From Syngnathus acus (taxonomy: Eukaryota; Chordata; Actinopteri; Syngnathiformes; Syngnathidae): DNA of 64,000 bases. The translations under genes and the position numbers were made by a program. The notes under the pieces are model-generated. The model worked only from the letters and a program-made list of their open reading frames with translations, ran no database searches and had not been told where the DNA came from. Where the stretch lies: the NCBI RefSeq assembly GCF_901709675.1, contig NC_051106.1:10366001-10430000 (forward strand), written 5' to 3'. How positions within the stretch are numbered: the first letter of the stretch is position 1; each line of letters opens with the position of its first letter. Below are positions 51,601 to 62,634 of the stretch, one piece after another.

Positions 51601-53227
51601 GGAGCTCCCGCACTCATGAGACCAGCGCGGGCCGCACGTCTGACCACACAAACGTGTCACCATGTGGTGTGCCATGTTGCATCATCGCGGGATAGCATCT
51701 TGCCAATTCACCACGTCAGAATGATTGGTTTTGATCATGGTAGCGTGTCATCGATGGTGCGTTAGCACCTTCGGTGATATTCCGTTCCAGTGACCAAACG
51801 GTCATTTTGTGGAGGAAGGACGTGGGACAAGACAGTTCAAAAGAGGACGGTCTGAAGATTGACCAGCTTGGTGTGTCCAAACTACGTGTGAATTTTTCTC
51901 AAGAATTTCTTTATAGCCCGTGACTAATACCGGTCCTCGGACCGGTGGCTGCAGACCGTTGTAGTAGGGACCGAAAACCAGATGACAAGAAATACCGATG
52001 TATCGTAGAATAAGTATGTCTCGTATAATAAGCCCTATACCGACCCGGCCGGGGAACATCATTGTTGTTCCTGAGAAACCAACATAGTGAGAGGAGGGTT
52101 ACCGTGGAACTTACCACAAAGCTTCCGTCCTTGTGATCAGCGGTGAGCGTCATTCCCAACCTCATCCCGCTTTTACGCGGCGCTAGCACGTTGTCCACGG
52201 ATACGTTTCCTGCTCATGTGACATCGAGTCAACAAATGGTAGGATAAGCGGCAGATCTACGGGCCCCGCGGGGCCTGTTGCTCACCCAGGTGCAGGCGGC
52301 TGCAGGCGCTGCCCGAGTTCAAAGCGCTTTGGTCGTCCATGGGACACCTGAAGACGTCACCTGTCTGCTGGTCGTCCGTCCAGGCCAGGGGGGCGCCCAC
52401 CAGGAGCCTGCACACACGTGCACACACTGATCAAGTGAGGAGGTCGTTGGTTGTGTGCGTGTGTGGCATTGTATGCATGCATACATGCATGCATGCATGC
52501 ATGCATACGTGTTTGCATTTGTTTGCATGTGTGTCAAAGTCAGAGTCTGTTTTATTGTCAATTTCTTCACATGTCAAGACGTGTGTGTATGTGTATTCCC
52601 GAAAATGGGTGTGAGTCAGACACCGCATCTCATCATTAAGGACAATTAGGCCCATTAAGGACAATTAGTTCTGGTCGCTTTACCTGTTTACTCATAAAAG
52701 TGGCGCTTGTTGTCCCACGACGCACTGCGGGGCATCGCCGCCCTTCCCGTCACACTAAACACTATCAGGGGGAGACAAAGAAGAAGAAGAAGAAGGTGAC
52801 CACGTGGAGTACGCGCAGGTCCTCTTATTGAGTCCAGCTGTCTGTCTGTCTGTCTGTCTGTCTGTCAAGGAATTTCCCTTGGCGGGAGAGCAACATTCCC
52901 TGCCGGGATGTCAGCCGAAAGAAGAATACAATGGTAACGGGGGGGGAGAAAAAGACAGACGAGAGCCACGACGGCTAAAATCTGGAAAACGCAGACGAGA
53001 CGACGAGGAGAAGAAAAAGGAGAAGAGGTGCCGGGTGCTCCTCACCACTGTCGTCCTTGCGCGCTGTATTGTCGTAACGTGTAGCCGAAGTGGCTCTCCT
53101 CCCAGCCTCGGAAGATTTGCGCTCGCCTGGTGTCCAGGTTAAAGCACGCGCACGGCCCTGCCGCCGGCCGAAGACACGAGACGAGCACAAACATACAACA
53201 ACAACATAAACACAAGTTGAACGCCAT
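48631..53227 (-). CDS. Collagen-binding-type integrin alpha (alpha-10/11-like), N-terminal half, apparently 3'-truncated
   Basis: Integrins of this type pair with beta-1 and bind collagen through an inserted I domain. Exons: 53046-53227, 52286-52407, 52115-52209, 51525-51639, 51318-51445, 50942-51090, 50704-50848, 50277-50442, 50131-50201, 49227-49377, 49013-49161, 48762-48914, and a 66-bp recognisable part of exon 13 (48631-48696). Exons 1-12 join in phase to 542 codons. Residues 1-28 form a Cys/Leu-rich signal peptide, then FNLDTRR starts blade 1. The I domain (about 176-367) has MIDAS D184-S186-S188, the GGEETRTA threonine near 254, D285 and the alphaC-helix GYYNRRG. A Ca-binding DVDGDAQSD lies near residue 503. 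Wording is closest to alpha-11 in the I domain, with some alpha-10 features. Homology ends inside exon 13; the other half of a roughly 1190-residue protein was not found. The gene is therefore either truncated or split by an assembly join. Confidence 0.88.
49582..49663. repeat. (GGAT)n microsatellite in integrin intron 9
   Basis: About 82 bp of GGAT with a few GGCT variants at the left, between integrin exons 9 and 10. Confidence 0.95.
51270..51311. repeat. 13-bp minisatellite in integrin intron 5
   Basis: Three copies of GAGGATGGACAAG in the short intron between the exons at 51090 and 51318. Confidence 0.85.
52475..52507. repeat. (ATGC)n repeat in integrin intron 1
   Basis: About eight GCAT/ATGC tetramers, self-complementary, upstream of integrin exon 2. 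Confidence 0.85.
52536..52583 (-). mobile_element. LINE 3' tail fragment (integrin intron 1)
   Basis: On the minus strand this reads CTTGACATGTGAAGAAATTG then ACAATAAAACAGACTCTGAC, a diverged match to the terminal 45 bp of the LINE at 62.6 kb. It has the same orientation as the integrin gene. Confidence 0.65.
52841..52866. repeat. (CTGT)n in integrin intron 1
   Basis: About six CTGT tetramers between integrin exons 1 and 2. Confidence 0.85.
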
Positions 53228-53915
53228 CACGTGTTTGTTCTGAACAGAAAGTAAATCCAATTGGAGTTCTGGTTGCCATGACATGTATTTGTGTGTGTAT
53301 GTGTCCTAGAAAATGTGAAATGGAGGCTTTTAGGGAAATTCCAAGGTGAATCCAAAATACACTAGAGCGGCGGTGCCTGGAGATACGAGTTGAGCCAACT
53401 TTTGGAGATGAGAATAACAATAATATTTCTGCTGCAACTTGCCAGCGCAAACAGAAGCTAGGAGCGCTGCGGCGGGGCAGCTTGACAGCCATGGTTCAGC
53501 AATAGAAAAACGATTGAAAGTTTGGAATCGGTCGGCCGGCAGAAGCTGAATTGGAATGGTTTGAATTGGTCAAAAGAAGTGCAAACATTGAAGAGGAAAA
53601 TCCAAATAAATCCTCATTTTTAAATGTTGTGGGGGGTAAAATCCAGACTTTTTGGCACGTGGCAATTTCAAAGAGGAGCGATGGAAATGGGAAATGTTGA
53701 ATGTGCCGTTGGAAATGAAAGTGAAGTGAAAAATGTCAACTTGTAAAAAGCTTGGATCTTTTTCAAACACTAAAGAATTGTACCCTGGATGACGTGCAGG
53801 TTTGAATATTTGGAAATTGGAATCGAGCATATCGGATGAGAAATGTGCAAGGACGTGCACGTTAAAAATAAAATGGAATCAAATGAAGCATGTGAAAGTG
53901 TGGAGGCATCATTTT

Positions 53916-54055
53916 TCCATTAAAAGCAAAGAGGGTGTGTTTTGGACGTTTTCAGGTGAGGCTGGTTTATAATCATCTAATGGTGAGTGAGGTATAATTT
54001 TCCCAATTAAAAGCAAAGTGGGTGTGTTTGGGCTGTTTTCAGTGCAGGTGGACAA
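53916..54055. repeat. Diverged direct repeat, 87-bp spacing
   Basis: TTAAAAGCAAAG(A/T)GGGTGTGTTT and the following G-G-C/A-TTTTCAG-TG-(A/C)GG-TGG block occur twice, offset by 87 bp. It looks like an old tandem duplication. Confidence 0.7.
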
Positions 54056-54196
54056 AGGCCAAGTGGCAAACAATGTTCCGGCCAAAGGTTAAAGTAATCA
54101 CTCACTGATGTTAATTGCAGGTTGGATCCCAGGCAGGGATGCTTTTATGTTGAACTCAAATTATGTAGGCTGGTTGGTTTGGGTGGGTGGCTTAAA

Positions 54197-54257
54197 TACA
54201 GAGACCAATTTCACCACACCCAGATGTGTGTGCGTGTGACAATCATTGAGTCTTGAC
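54197..54257 (+). mobile_element. SINE-like repeat tail (second copy)
   Basis: CAGAGACCAATTTCACCACA then CACCCAGATGTGTGTGCGTG and ACAATCATTG match the 3' part of the repeat at 24801-24962. Confidence 0.6.
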
Positions 54258-55786
54258 CTTTTTCTTTTTTTTAGTTGAGGGCTAATAGAGGGGCTTGATT
54301 GCTTAGGGTTACTTTGACTTTGCCGATCTTTACGTATTTTGTGTCATCACGCGTTTTCTTTTCTTCAGGTGCTACTGCTCAATCAAAACATTCCTCTTGC
54401 AGGTGGAAATGGACCCGTGACGCTGCAGATATTACAAGACTCAATAATATGCACAATTGTAAACCATTTGATTCTCAGGATAAACCAAAACGTTCGATTG
54501 ACCTGACCTGTGCTTTTCCAACTTTTGCCACCTCACGTAGCACCTCACAAAGAACGGAGCTCTCCAAGTAGCGTCATCATGAGCGACACAAGTGTCCTTT
54601 TCTTGCAAATGAGGTGATTCTTTCTGAGCATAACACTGTCTTTGGGATTGCAAGCCTCTGTAACACGGCACGCTCGCCGACCATTTTTGTCCTTCGCTTT
54701 TGAAACGTACCATGAGTTTGGTGTCTGGTCGTGATTCATTCATTCGTCATGTGATTTGCTTTTGTACAGCAATTTGGTTCGACTTGACTTGTGTGCTACA
54801 CCGTGAAGTGGTATACTTGAAAGTTCAATTCAACTCAACCATAAAACGGCAAATGAAAATAAAAATCGCGGCAGAGTGAACGATTCAAGATTGATTTGTG
54901 CGGATGGAGCGGGCAAAGTTTGCCATTTTGGTTTGAAGGGAAATTTCCTCAAATTCTTCCAATTCTTTTCGAAAAAAATAAGCCTTTTCAACAGCAGAAG
55001 TCACACTGATGGATGGCATGTATGTCATTTGTTTGGAGTTCATGCATTGTACTTTGAACAAGGTGATGTTCATGCACGGCTCATTTTGTGCACCAGTAGA
55101 AAACATTGATGTCTTGAGTTTGAAAACAAGAATTTTATTTTTCACGAGAGAGGGGTTCGGTGAATGCGCATACCTCTAACAAGGCGAAGGACCACTCTTC
55201 TAGGGCGTGTACCTGCAAATTCCAAGCTACTGACTCAACACGTGTTGACATTAAAGTTGACTTCCTTGACTCCAATTGAAAGGAAAAAGAATCCACTGAT
55301 TGGCATAATGAAGCAATTAGAATGACTTCTTTAACTGCAAAAACAGTCGTTTGCTCCACCCTGTCAGCAACTAAATAAATTTGCCACCATCTCCAACTCA
55401 AACGTCACTTCTCCACGGAGAGACACACGCAGCTTTCCTCTAGCACGTAAGTCACCGATGCACGCATGATTGTTGCAGGATGAGGGATTGAAATGCATTG
55501 GGAAAATGAAGGGGGTAAAAAAAAACAACAACGACAATAATAAATAGATGTTATAGCTTCACAGGCTAAAAGGGTTAGGTACCAAGGCCATGAAGACATT
55601 TGGAAAAATCTCCGAGTGTTGAGTGAAAGTTGTCATCAAATTGCTTGTTTTTCTTTGCATCCTTTTCAGTCATCCCAATCCTTTGGTAAATCTTCACCGA
55701 GAAAAGATAGTAAGGCCTATCCGCCGCTGGAATTTGACCGATTCTCCTCGTTTGGACCGAGCGCTTTTTGTCTTTCCGGCAACAAG

Positions 55787-58300
55787 ATGCAGAAGCTCAT
55801 TCTTCTGGCAGGTAAGGCGCACCATTGCAAAGCTTCCTGGTAGCCTTGACCCTTGTGACTAAGTGTGTCAATCAATTCCTTTCAAGGTCTATTGGCAGTC
55901 AGCGCTCACTTGGGTAAGTTGACGTCACGGAATCATTTGCAGAGCGATTCTTGACAGAATTGTATCATCCTCTCGATTATTGGCAGATGGGAGCAAATGT
56001 GCTGCGCTTGTTCCACTTCTGCTTTATTGCTAGCGATTTTGCTCTTTCAGGTGCTGCACAAAAGAGACTGGTGTGCGTCTATCAGGAAACCTCGGCTCGA
56101 GTTGACCAGAACCCCTTTCACATTGAGACTGACATTGATGCACACCTGTGCACGCACCTCATCTTTAGCTCCGTCAAGCCTACGAACTTTATCGTAAGCT
56201 TGGATCGGTTGGACAAAAAAGTTCAAGCCTTCAACAAGCTAAAGATCAGGTCAGACTTTGAGCACTTTTTTCTTTATGAATATGTTGAAGAATAACATGG
56301 TATCTTGTTTGTTCCAACAGCAATACCGAGCTTAAAACCTTTCTTGAAGTCAATCTGACCATGGCCGACAGCGCGATGTAAGTCACAAAACAAATGGAAC
56401 AAATTTAGACCCCATGTTTTGGCAGTTTTGCCAAATAAGAGTTGTTGTTTGGCGTTTTGCTAAATAAGAATTGTTGTTTGGCGTTTTGCTTTGGCTTACG
56501 AGCGCAAATATTGAACAATGCATCACAATACCAGTTTTAGGACACTAGCTGCTAGCTGAAGTTTACTCCAAAGGTAAACCTAAAAGAAAGACAGATGCAC
56601 TTTCAAAGACCCACATACATACACTCACTTCCCTAGATGACCTTAATGCAAACAAAGTACAAAAACGTGTTAGCATTGCTAGCTGTTGTTGGAAGCATTG
56701 GATATTTGACCAAAAACACTGGGCATGCTGACAGACAATGACAACACTCCCACATACATCTTCTTTATCCACTGCATAGAATGACTAATTGTGCATCTTA
56801 CAAGACATTTAGAGTAGGTGAAGAAGCAGCACTCTTTTTTTGTTTGTGTTTGCGTGACTGTTTTATACTGCCTCCGTGTGGAGGAGCAGTGCAATGAAAT
56901 GAATTTCGTTATTAAATCATAACGTTAACAATGCATGACGTGAAAATAGTACGTTCAGCTAATCTATAATTTTAGAAAGCACAATATTATCATGATATCA
57001 TTATCATATTCCAAACAAACATGTTTGTGTTTGAGGGCATTCCATTGGTTGGTGGCATGAGTGTAGTCATGGAACAAATTCAGATCAAGGAGGCAGGGTA
57101 CATATTTCCCGATTGGAAGCACGCAACAACAAAGGTGCTGTTCTTCAAAAGAGCTTTTCCCCCCCACAGATTCTTAGAAGAAAACAGACAGACTTTGATC
57201 GCGTCTATAATGGAGATCATGAATGCTGAGAACTTTGATGGTGTAAACGTCTTGTGGGTGTACGGCCAACTCAGTCAACCAGGCGACGAGCAAAGATTCA
57301 CACTTCTCATGAAGGTCAGATCTTGAAACGATGAGGAAATTTGCGTTGTGTTTGCCGAAGACTTGACAATGGCATTTTCCTGAACAGGAATTGAGGGACC
57401 AGCTGGCGCCGCAAGGAAAACTGCTCACTGCAAGCGTCTCTGGTGTGATTGCCGACATTGGAAATAGTTATGAAATCTTTGAGCTTTCCAGGTAAACACA
57501 AATATTGTTTGGCAGCTTTGTTGAAAGACGAGCAATAACCCGTACGTGTGTGTCTTACACACAGAATCGTCGACTTCTTTAATGTGATGACCTTTGAAGT
57601 TGACCTAGGAATTCCACCAGAATTTCCCAATGCGGTAAGTAAGCACCATGATGGATTTTGTACATGATTTTTTTTTCTTTCCGCCACTTTGAATGAATCC
57701 AAAGATGCTTCTCCTTCAATTGGCCTTTTAGCTTATGTGGCAAGCAGCTAATAAATGGAGAGCGGGCTATAATTTGTATAAACCCGGCCCAACCGTGATT
57801 TCTCTTCTCCGGTACATGAAGGTTTGTTGTCGTGTTTTAGGAAGCTGCAATGCAGCACTTTGTTACTGCGGGAGCACTAGCAATACAGCTCAACATGGGA
57901 ATAGCGACGTATGGCATTGGGCAGGATCCTGATGTATGGGCCAAATATGAGGTAACATTTGACACTATGAATCATCCCAACCACTGAGAAGACATGATGT
58001 CAAGATGTCAATCTGACTTGCAGGTGTGCCAGGACAACCCAATAGGCGTTTCGATTGACAGTGACGCGACCATTATTGCCAAGGTAGTCAATTATCAGAA
58101 GATTTCTTCTGTCCCTCACTAAGTGGTTCATGTTTTTACTGTGGCCCACTCAGGTTGACTACATCAAAACTAAAGGCTTTGGAGGAGTCTATGTCAAGTC
58201 TCTGGACCTGGACGACTTCAACGGCAACTACTGCAAGCAAGGGGACTATCCTGTCATCCAGCTAATCAAAGCATGCTGTGTAGAAGAAAGCTTCCCTTAG
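55787..58300 (+). CDS. Secreted GH18 chitinase-like protein lacking the catalytic motif
   Basis: Eleven exons: 55787-55811, 55887-55913, 56051-56249, 56321-56377, 57170-57314, 57388-57491, 57565-57634, 57732-57821, 57841-57951, 58024-58083, 58154-58300. All are GT/AG and join in phase to 344 codons plus TAG. Residues 1-20 are a signal peptide like that of acidic chitinase (MQKLILLAGLLAVSAHLGAA), and the mature part starts QKRLVC. GH18 landmarks kept: LCTHLIFSS, NVMTF, YGIGQ, SLDLDDFNGNYC and the spaced cysteines. Landmarks lost: the DxxDxDxE motif reads D126-GV-N129-V-L131-W-V133, so the catalytic Glu is Val; SxGG is replaced by E93-V-N-L96; MTYD is MTFE; and the substrate Trp before DLDDF is Lys311. 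There is no chitin-binding domain. It therefore probably cannot cleave chitin and may act as a lectin or structural protein, as YKL-40-type proteins do. The intact frame argues against a pseudogene. Confidence 0.92.
56433..56490. repeat. 29-bp tandem duplication in intron 4 of the chitinase-like gene
   Basis: Two adjacent 29-bp copies starting AAATAAGA(G/A)TTGTTGTTTG, differing at one base. Confidence 0.9.
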
Positions 58301-58546
58301 TAGGATGGAGTGCACCGTGGTGAGGGGACCCTAACCCTCCCCTCATGGTGACGGGACCCACCCCCTCACGGCGAAGGGACAATCCCCCCCCCCCCCCGTC
58401 ATATTACGTAGCTTTCGACACAGGTGAATAGTTTGATTTCACCCTAAAAACAAGGGTCTTGCTATCTATCCCTCCCTGTCCCTGTCCCTGTCCCTGTCCC
58501 GTTTGGTGGTCATGACCTCATCAGCTTTTTGTGTGGACGGAAATTC

Positions 58547-58552
58547 AATAAA
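58547..58552 (+). promoter_or_regulatory. Putative polyadenylation signal of the chitinase-like gene
   Basis: AATAAA about 250 bp after the stop codon. It is the first canonical signal downstream. Confidence 0.65.
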
Positions 58553-58974
58553 ATGTCAGTTGACAACAACGTTTTGACTCCTGTTATGGCAAGTGCAAAA
58601 GCAGGCACATAGAAATGAATACAAAAGTTGACTAATCCCGACAACACGTAGAATAAGCGTCGATGACCGTGTGTACGCCTGTATTAATGGTGCTCCAGTC
58701 GTGATTGGCCGATTTCCATGGCAAAGAAGCATCAATGCCTTTCATTGCCAATCACAAATACTGATCGAGCAGCAGCAGCCTTTAGACAACTGGAGAGCGG
58801 CCAGTGTGCAGTGCCTCCACATGTTACGCAGCATAGCAGCAACTGAATGATAACATACTGGATGATTGTGCATTTTCTACAATGTCAATTGGAAATTAGG
58901 CCTATGACAAAAGAATGGATTCATTCAAAAAAAAAAAACAGATTCAGCAATTATCAACCAAATGATTGGTGAGC

Positions 58975-59445
58975 AGCTCTAAATGTGAACACACGTGCAG
59001 CTCATCGAAATGTGTCCAAATCCTAAACGTGTGTCCTCCAGGCCAAAGATGAAATGGACCAGCTTGATTGTTATCAGCGCAAAAGCTAGCATCTGTAATA
59101 CTACGGTATGGTATGGTACATATGCTATCTGCTGAAAAGTAAATACAGGTTCTGCCCATATCCAAGCAGATGTCCCTGCTTATTCCAGCAAGACAATGCC
59201 AAGCCACATTCGGCACAGTGTGGTTTCCTAGTAAAAGAATGAAAGTACCAGAGGGACCTGCCTGCAGTCCATCCAGACCCATTCAACAAAGCACAATATA
59301 TGACGACGAGAGAGACTCCGGGCTGCTGAGCCATTCAAGTTGTACATCAAGTTAGACGAGCAAAGAATTCTACAATCAGTGTCCTTGTTTCCCAAAGGCT
59401 AATTGTGTGATGTTCAAAGTAAAGGATGGGAGCAGGCATCAAGTT
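58975..59445 (+). mobile_element. Tc1/mariner transposase relic
   Basis: The plus strand carries decayed DDE-transposase sequence: AATCCTAAACGTGTGTCCTC then CAGGCCAAAGATGAAA; further on CAGCAAGACAATGCCAAGCC (QDNAKPH, the D-N-x-x-x-H turn of the DDE core); then GGACCTGCCTGCAGTCC (W/G-PACSP). Large internal deletions and frame changes break the gene, and terminal inverted repeats were not located. The minus-strand open frame across it (58944-59282) is an artefact of the relic. Confidence 0.8.
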
Positions 59446-59839
59446 GAAAATAAGTCATGAAATACCTTCTCCTTTTTAATGTATTAGTCAATCGAACTTG
59501 AACGTGTATATGGAGTGATGGTATCACCATGACAACAGTGGCGTGTTGTCACCTGGCAGAAGGCCCCAGGTGGAGATGATGAAGAAGAAGAAGAAGACGC
59601 GTAAAGAATCCATCCGAGTCCTCTGAGAGATCAGAAAGCAGATGTCCGATTCAAAGTTGCGAAGGGAAGATGTGAATGGCTACATTTGCCCCACAGCCCT
59701 TTTATGTGCAGTGGGCGGGGCCAGGCCTGTCTACAAACTTCCTGGCCCTGTACCTTCCTTCCCCTTTTCTGCCAGAGCAGGAAGTGTGCGCTCCACATGT
59801 CAACATGTGTGTTAATAATTCCTGGCACAACCGCCCTCC

Positions 59840-59885
59840 CCACACACACATACACACGCACACACACACACACGCACGCACACAC

Positions 59886-59916
<31 letters not shown>

Positions 59917-59958
59917 TACATAGACACGCACGCACACACACACACACACACACACACG
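59840..59958. repeat. Interrupted (CA)n array
   Basis: About 119 bp of CA with scattered G and T substitutions. The open frames across it are artefacts. Confidence 0.95.
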
Positions 59959-60772
59959 CCTGTCGAATGTAAGTCAAAGCGATCAGGCAGATACGGATAG
60001 CGTTCTCCCTTTCTTCTAAGTCTATCATCCATCCATCGCCATTGCATCCCTTTTCTTCTCCTCATGCATTAAAGTCGAATTCTCCGCCAGTCCTGCCATA
60101 ACCCCGTGTTCGTCTAAGTGAAAGCGATAGGGCAGATCCGCATCGCGTGTGGGAATGACTACGGTCGGTGTTCAGTGAAAATAGACTGATAATATATTCA
60201 TTGAGGCTCAGGCACAAGGAGTCCTCAGTCAGAAATAGGAAGACAACGGAAGGAAAAAGTTGCTTTTATATGATAACAAATGATGTGGATGGACAGTGTT
60301 TGCAAGTGGAAGGGCGTGTTTAGAAAGCACAATGAATCAAATGGGCCAATACCCCCCCCCCCGTATTCCGCTTCAAATAAAGTCATGCATTCTATTGGGG
60401 AAGCAGAAATTGGAGAGTGAAAACGGATCTTTCACGTCACAATGTTTTTAGTTGTGTGACATTCCATGAGTGGAAACAAGCAGAGGGAACAAGTGCTTAT
60501 CACCATCAGAGTGATGTGCCCTGTGGCTGACCACAGCTTATTTTATGGTCAACACACCCAGGGGACACAATTACAATTGCCATTTAAACGGTCGGAATCA
60601 TTTTCTTTTCTTTCAGCTGTTTTCCTGCATCATCTCTGTTGTTTTGAGAGGCATGCCGCTTACTCCGCCTGGACTTTGGTCCACGCGTGTTTTCTTCTGC
60701 ACTTGACCACAACGACCGTGCTACTTTTTGGAACACCTTTTTTTACACAGCGGTCGTGGCGTGTCAGTGCGG

Positions 60773-60776
60773 CACG

Positions 60777-60807
<31 letters not shown>
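60773..60807. repeat. (GT)n microsatellite
   Basis: About 35 bp of GT with two GC steps at the left end. Confidence 0.92.
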
Positions 60808-62103
60808 CATTGCCTGGAAGACATCTTGTTCCCAACGTGCCGCGGCGACTCATAATGGGCTTTTTAGTGTCCCTCTCTCCTTTTTGCCGAGCTTGCTTCT
60901 CTCCTTCCTCCCTCCCTCCCTCCCTCCATGTCTGTGTATGTAGGACAAGGACATACAGAGACAAAGTGGTGCTTATTAGCGCACTCCACAGAACCAACAG
61001 ACAGACACATAAAGAAAGGCACACACACTGCTATCACGCCAAGGTCAGTATACGGATCGTAAAGGCGAAAGATGCCAGCTCCAGGAAATGTCAAATATGA
61101 ATGGAAAGTGTGTGGCAAGCAATAATCCTTGTTTTCATTTCTACAATTACTGCACATATCGATTGAGTGCACGATATAACATTGGCATTGGAACAATTGA
61201 AAAATTCAATTTGACATGTTCATGCCGTTTGTAGCCTTCCCCAATGTACAATGTTTTGACTTTGCAATTCTCATTCATTTTAAAAACCCACTTTGAATTT
61301 CATAATATGCAAAAAATATCTTCTATCAAATCAGGATTCTTTTTATATATAATTGGAATCAGATGGATATTATTTTTTGAACGTGTATACTTCATGTTTT
61401 TTTTTTATGCGGCAGAGGGAAAGAAAACATCACGACATACGCCATAGCCATAAGTGGAAAAATATAATGAACAAATGAAGTTAAAGTCAGACTTCCATCA
61501 TATATTGTTGAGGATTGATCAAACTTTAATGTTCATTGCAAACAAGCCCAAGTCAAGTGAATCACTGTATGTTAATGAGGTCACATTTGATTGATCAGTT
61601 GAACCACTGAGGGTGTACGCTCAGCCTCGCTCTTAATTCTTGTTGTCATAGGGAGACATCAGCTGTCACGCGTGGAGTCCATCCATGTGCGTTGTCACAT
61701 CAATTAGTGCTTCCACTTCCAGTCGTAGTCAACGGTCATCCTGCGCTCAAATGAAGCTGCTTCAGTTAGCTGTCTGGACAAAGATTGCACTTTGCATCCT
61801 CCCCCCCCGTTTTCGTCTGCTCTCTTTTCTTCTTTCTTGCAACATCGAAACGTCTCCACGCCTCATTTCATTCGATTGCCCTTCCTTTTTACATTCCACC
61901 TTGCAAATGCACACTTTCTCAATCAATGTCACATATAATTAATGCCTACAGCTTTAGCCAGACAGGCTAATTAAACTCAAGTGCACCATCAACTGCAGTT
62001 TGACAATCTGTCTGGAAGGCAAACAGAAGAACTTGCTTCATTTGTCACTTGGCTTGCTACTTTATCAGGAATAAATTGGAGTGGTTTACTTAAAGCTGCA
62101 CTG

Positions 62104-62634
62104 ACCAAGACTTGAAGGCCCTGCAGCGCATTGTGAAAACGGCTAGTAAGACTATTGGTGCTTCTCTCCCCTCCTTGAAGGACATTTACACCTCCCATCT
62201 CACTCGCAAGGCGACCAAGATTGTGAGTGATGTGAGTCACCCCGCTCACTCTTTGTTTGAACTTCTGCCCTCTGGGAGGCGGTACAGGAGCCTGCGCTCC
62301 CGCACCACCAGACTTTCCAACAGCTTCGTACTCCAGGCTGTTAGGATCCTGAACTCGCTCCCCCTTTCAGCGTAGCGTCCTGTTCTTGCTGTATGCTCAC
62401 TGGCTCGGTTTTGCCCCTCATATTCAATGGGTTATTGGTCTGTTTATTCATCGCTCATTTTATTTTATTTATTATTTATTATTTATGGTTTGTGCCTTCT
62501 TGTTTTTGTTTTGTGTCGCCTACTTGTATGTCTCGTCACCGTGGGATGGAGGAAACGGAATTTCGGTTTCTTTGTGTGTCTTGACATGTGAAGGGATTGA
62601 CAATAAAGCTGACTTTGACTTTGACTTTGACTTA
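62104..62634 (+). mobile_element. 5'-truncated LINE: C-terminus of reverse-transcriptase ORF plus 3' UTR
   Basis: 62112-62375 encodes the last 87 residues of a non-LTR retrotransposon ORF2: LQRIVKTASKTIGASLPSL, then HPAHSLFELLPSGRRYRSLR and SRTTRLSNSFVLQAVRILNS. This C-terminal block is typical of fish L2/CR1-group LINEs. After the stop comes a roughly 255-bp 3' UTR ending ACAATAAAGCTGACTTTGAC with TTTGAC tandem repeats. The reverse-transcriptase core and endonuclease are missing upstream, so it is a dead 5'-truncated copy. The exact clade is uncertain. Confidence 0.88.

Larger units (their letters stand above)
53228..55786. other. Intergenic region between divergent integrin and chitinase-like genes
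   Basis: About 2.6 kb separates the two start codons, so both 5' UTRs and promoters should lie here, unless non-coding first exons lie elsewhere. It holds a diverged 87-bp-spaced direct repeat (53916-54055), a SINE-like tail (54197-54257) and otherwise AT-rich sequence. No further gene is supported. Confidence 0.55.
59446..62103. other. Gene-free stretch with CA/GT arrays
   Basis: No gene recognised. Two diverged copies of a roughly 33-bp string beginning AAGT(C/G)AAAGCGAT occur at about 59971-60000 and 60117-60148. The CA and GT arrays are listed separately. Confidence 0.45.

Noticed and set aside
58944-59282. 112-codon minus-strand frame
   Set aside because: Antisense reading of the Tc1/mariner relic, whose coding strand is plus.
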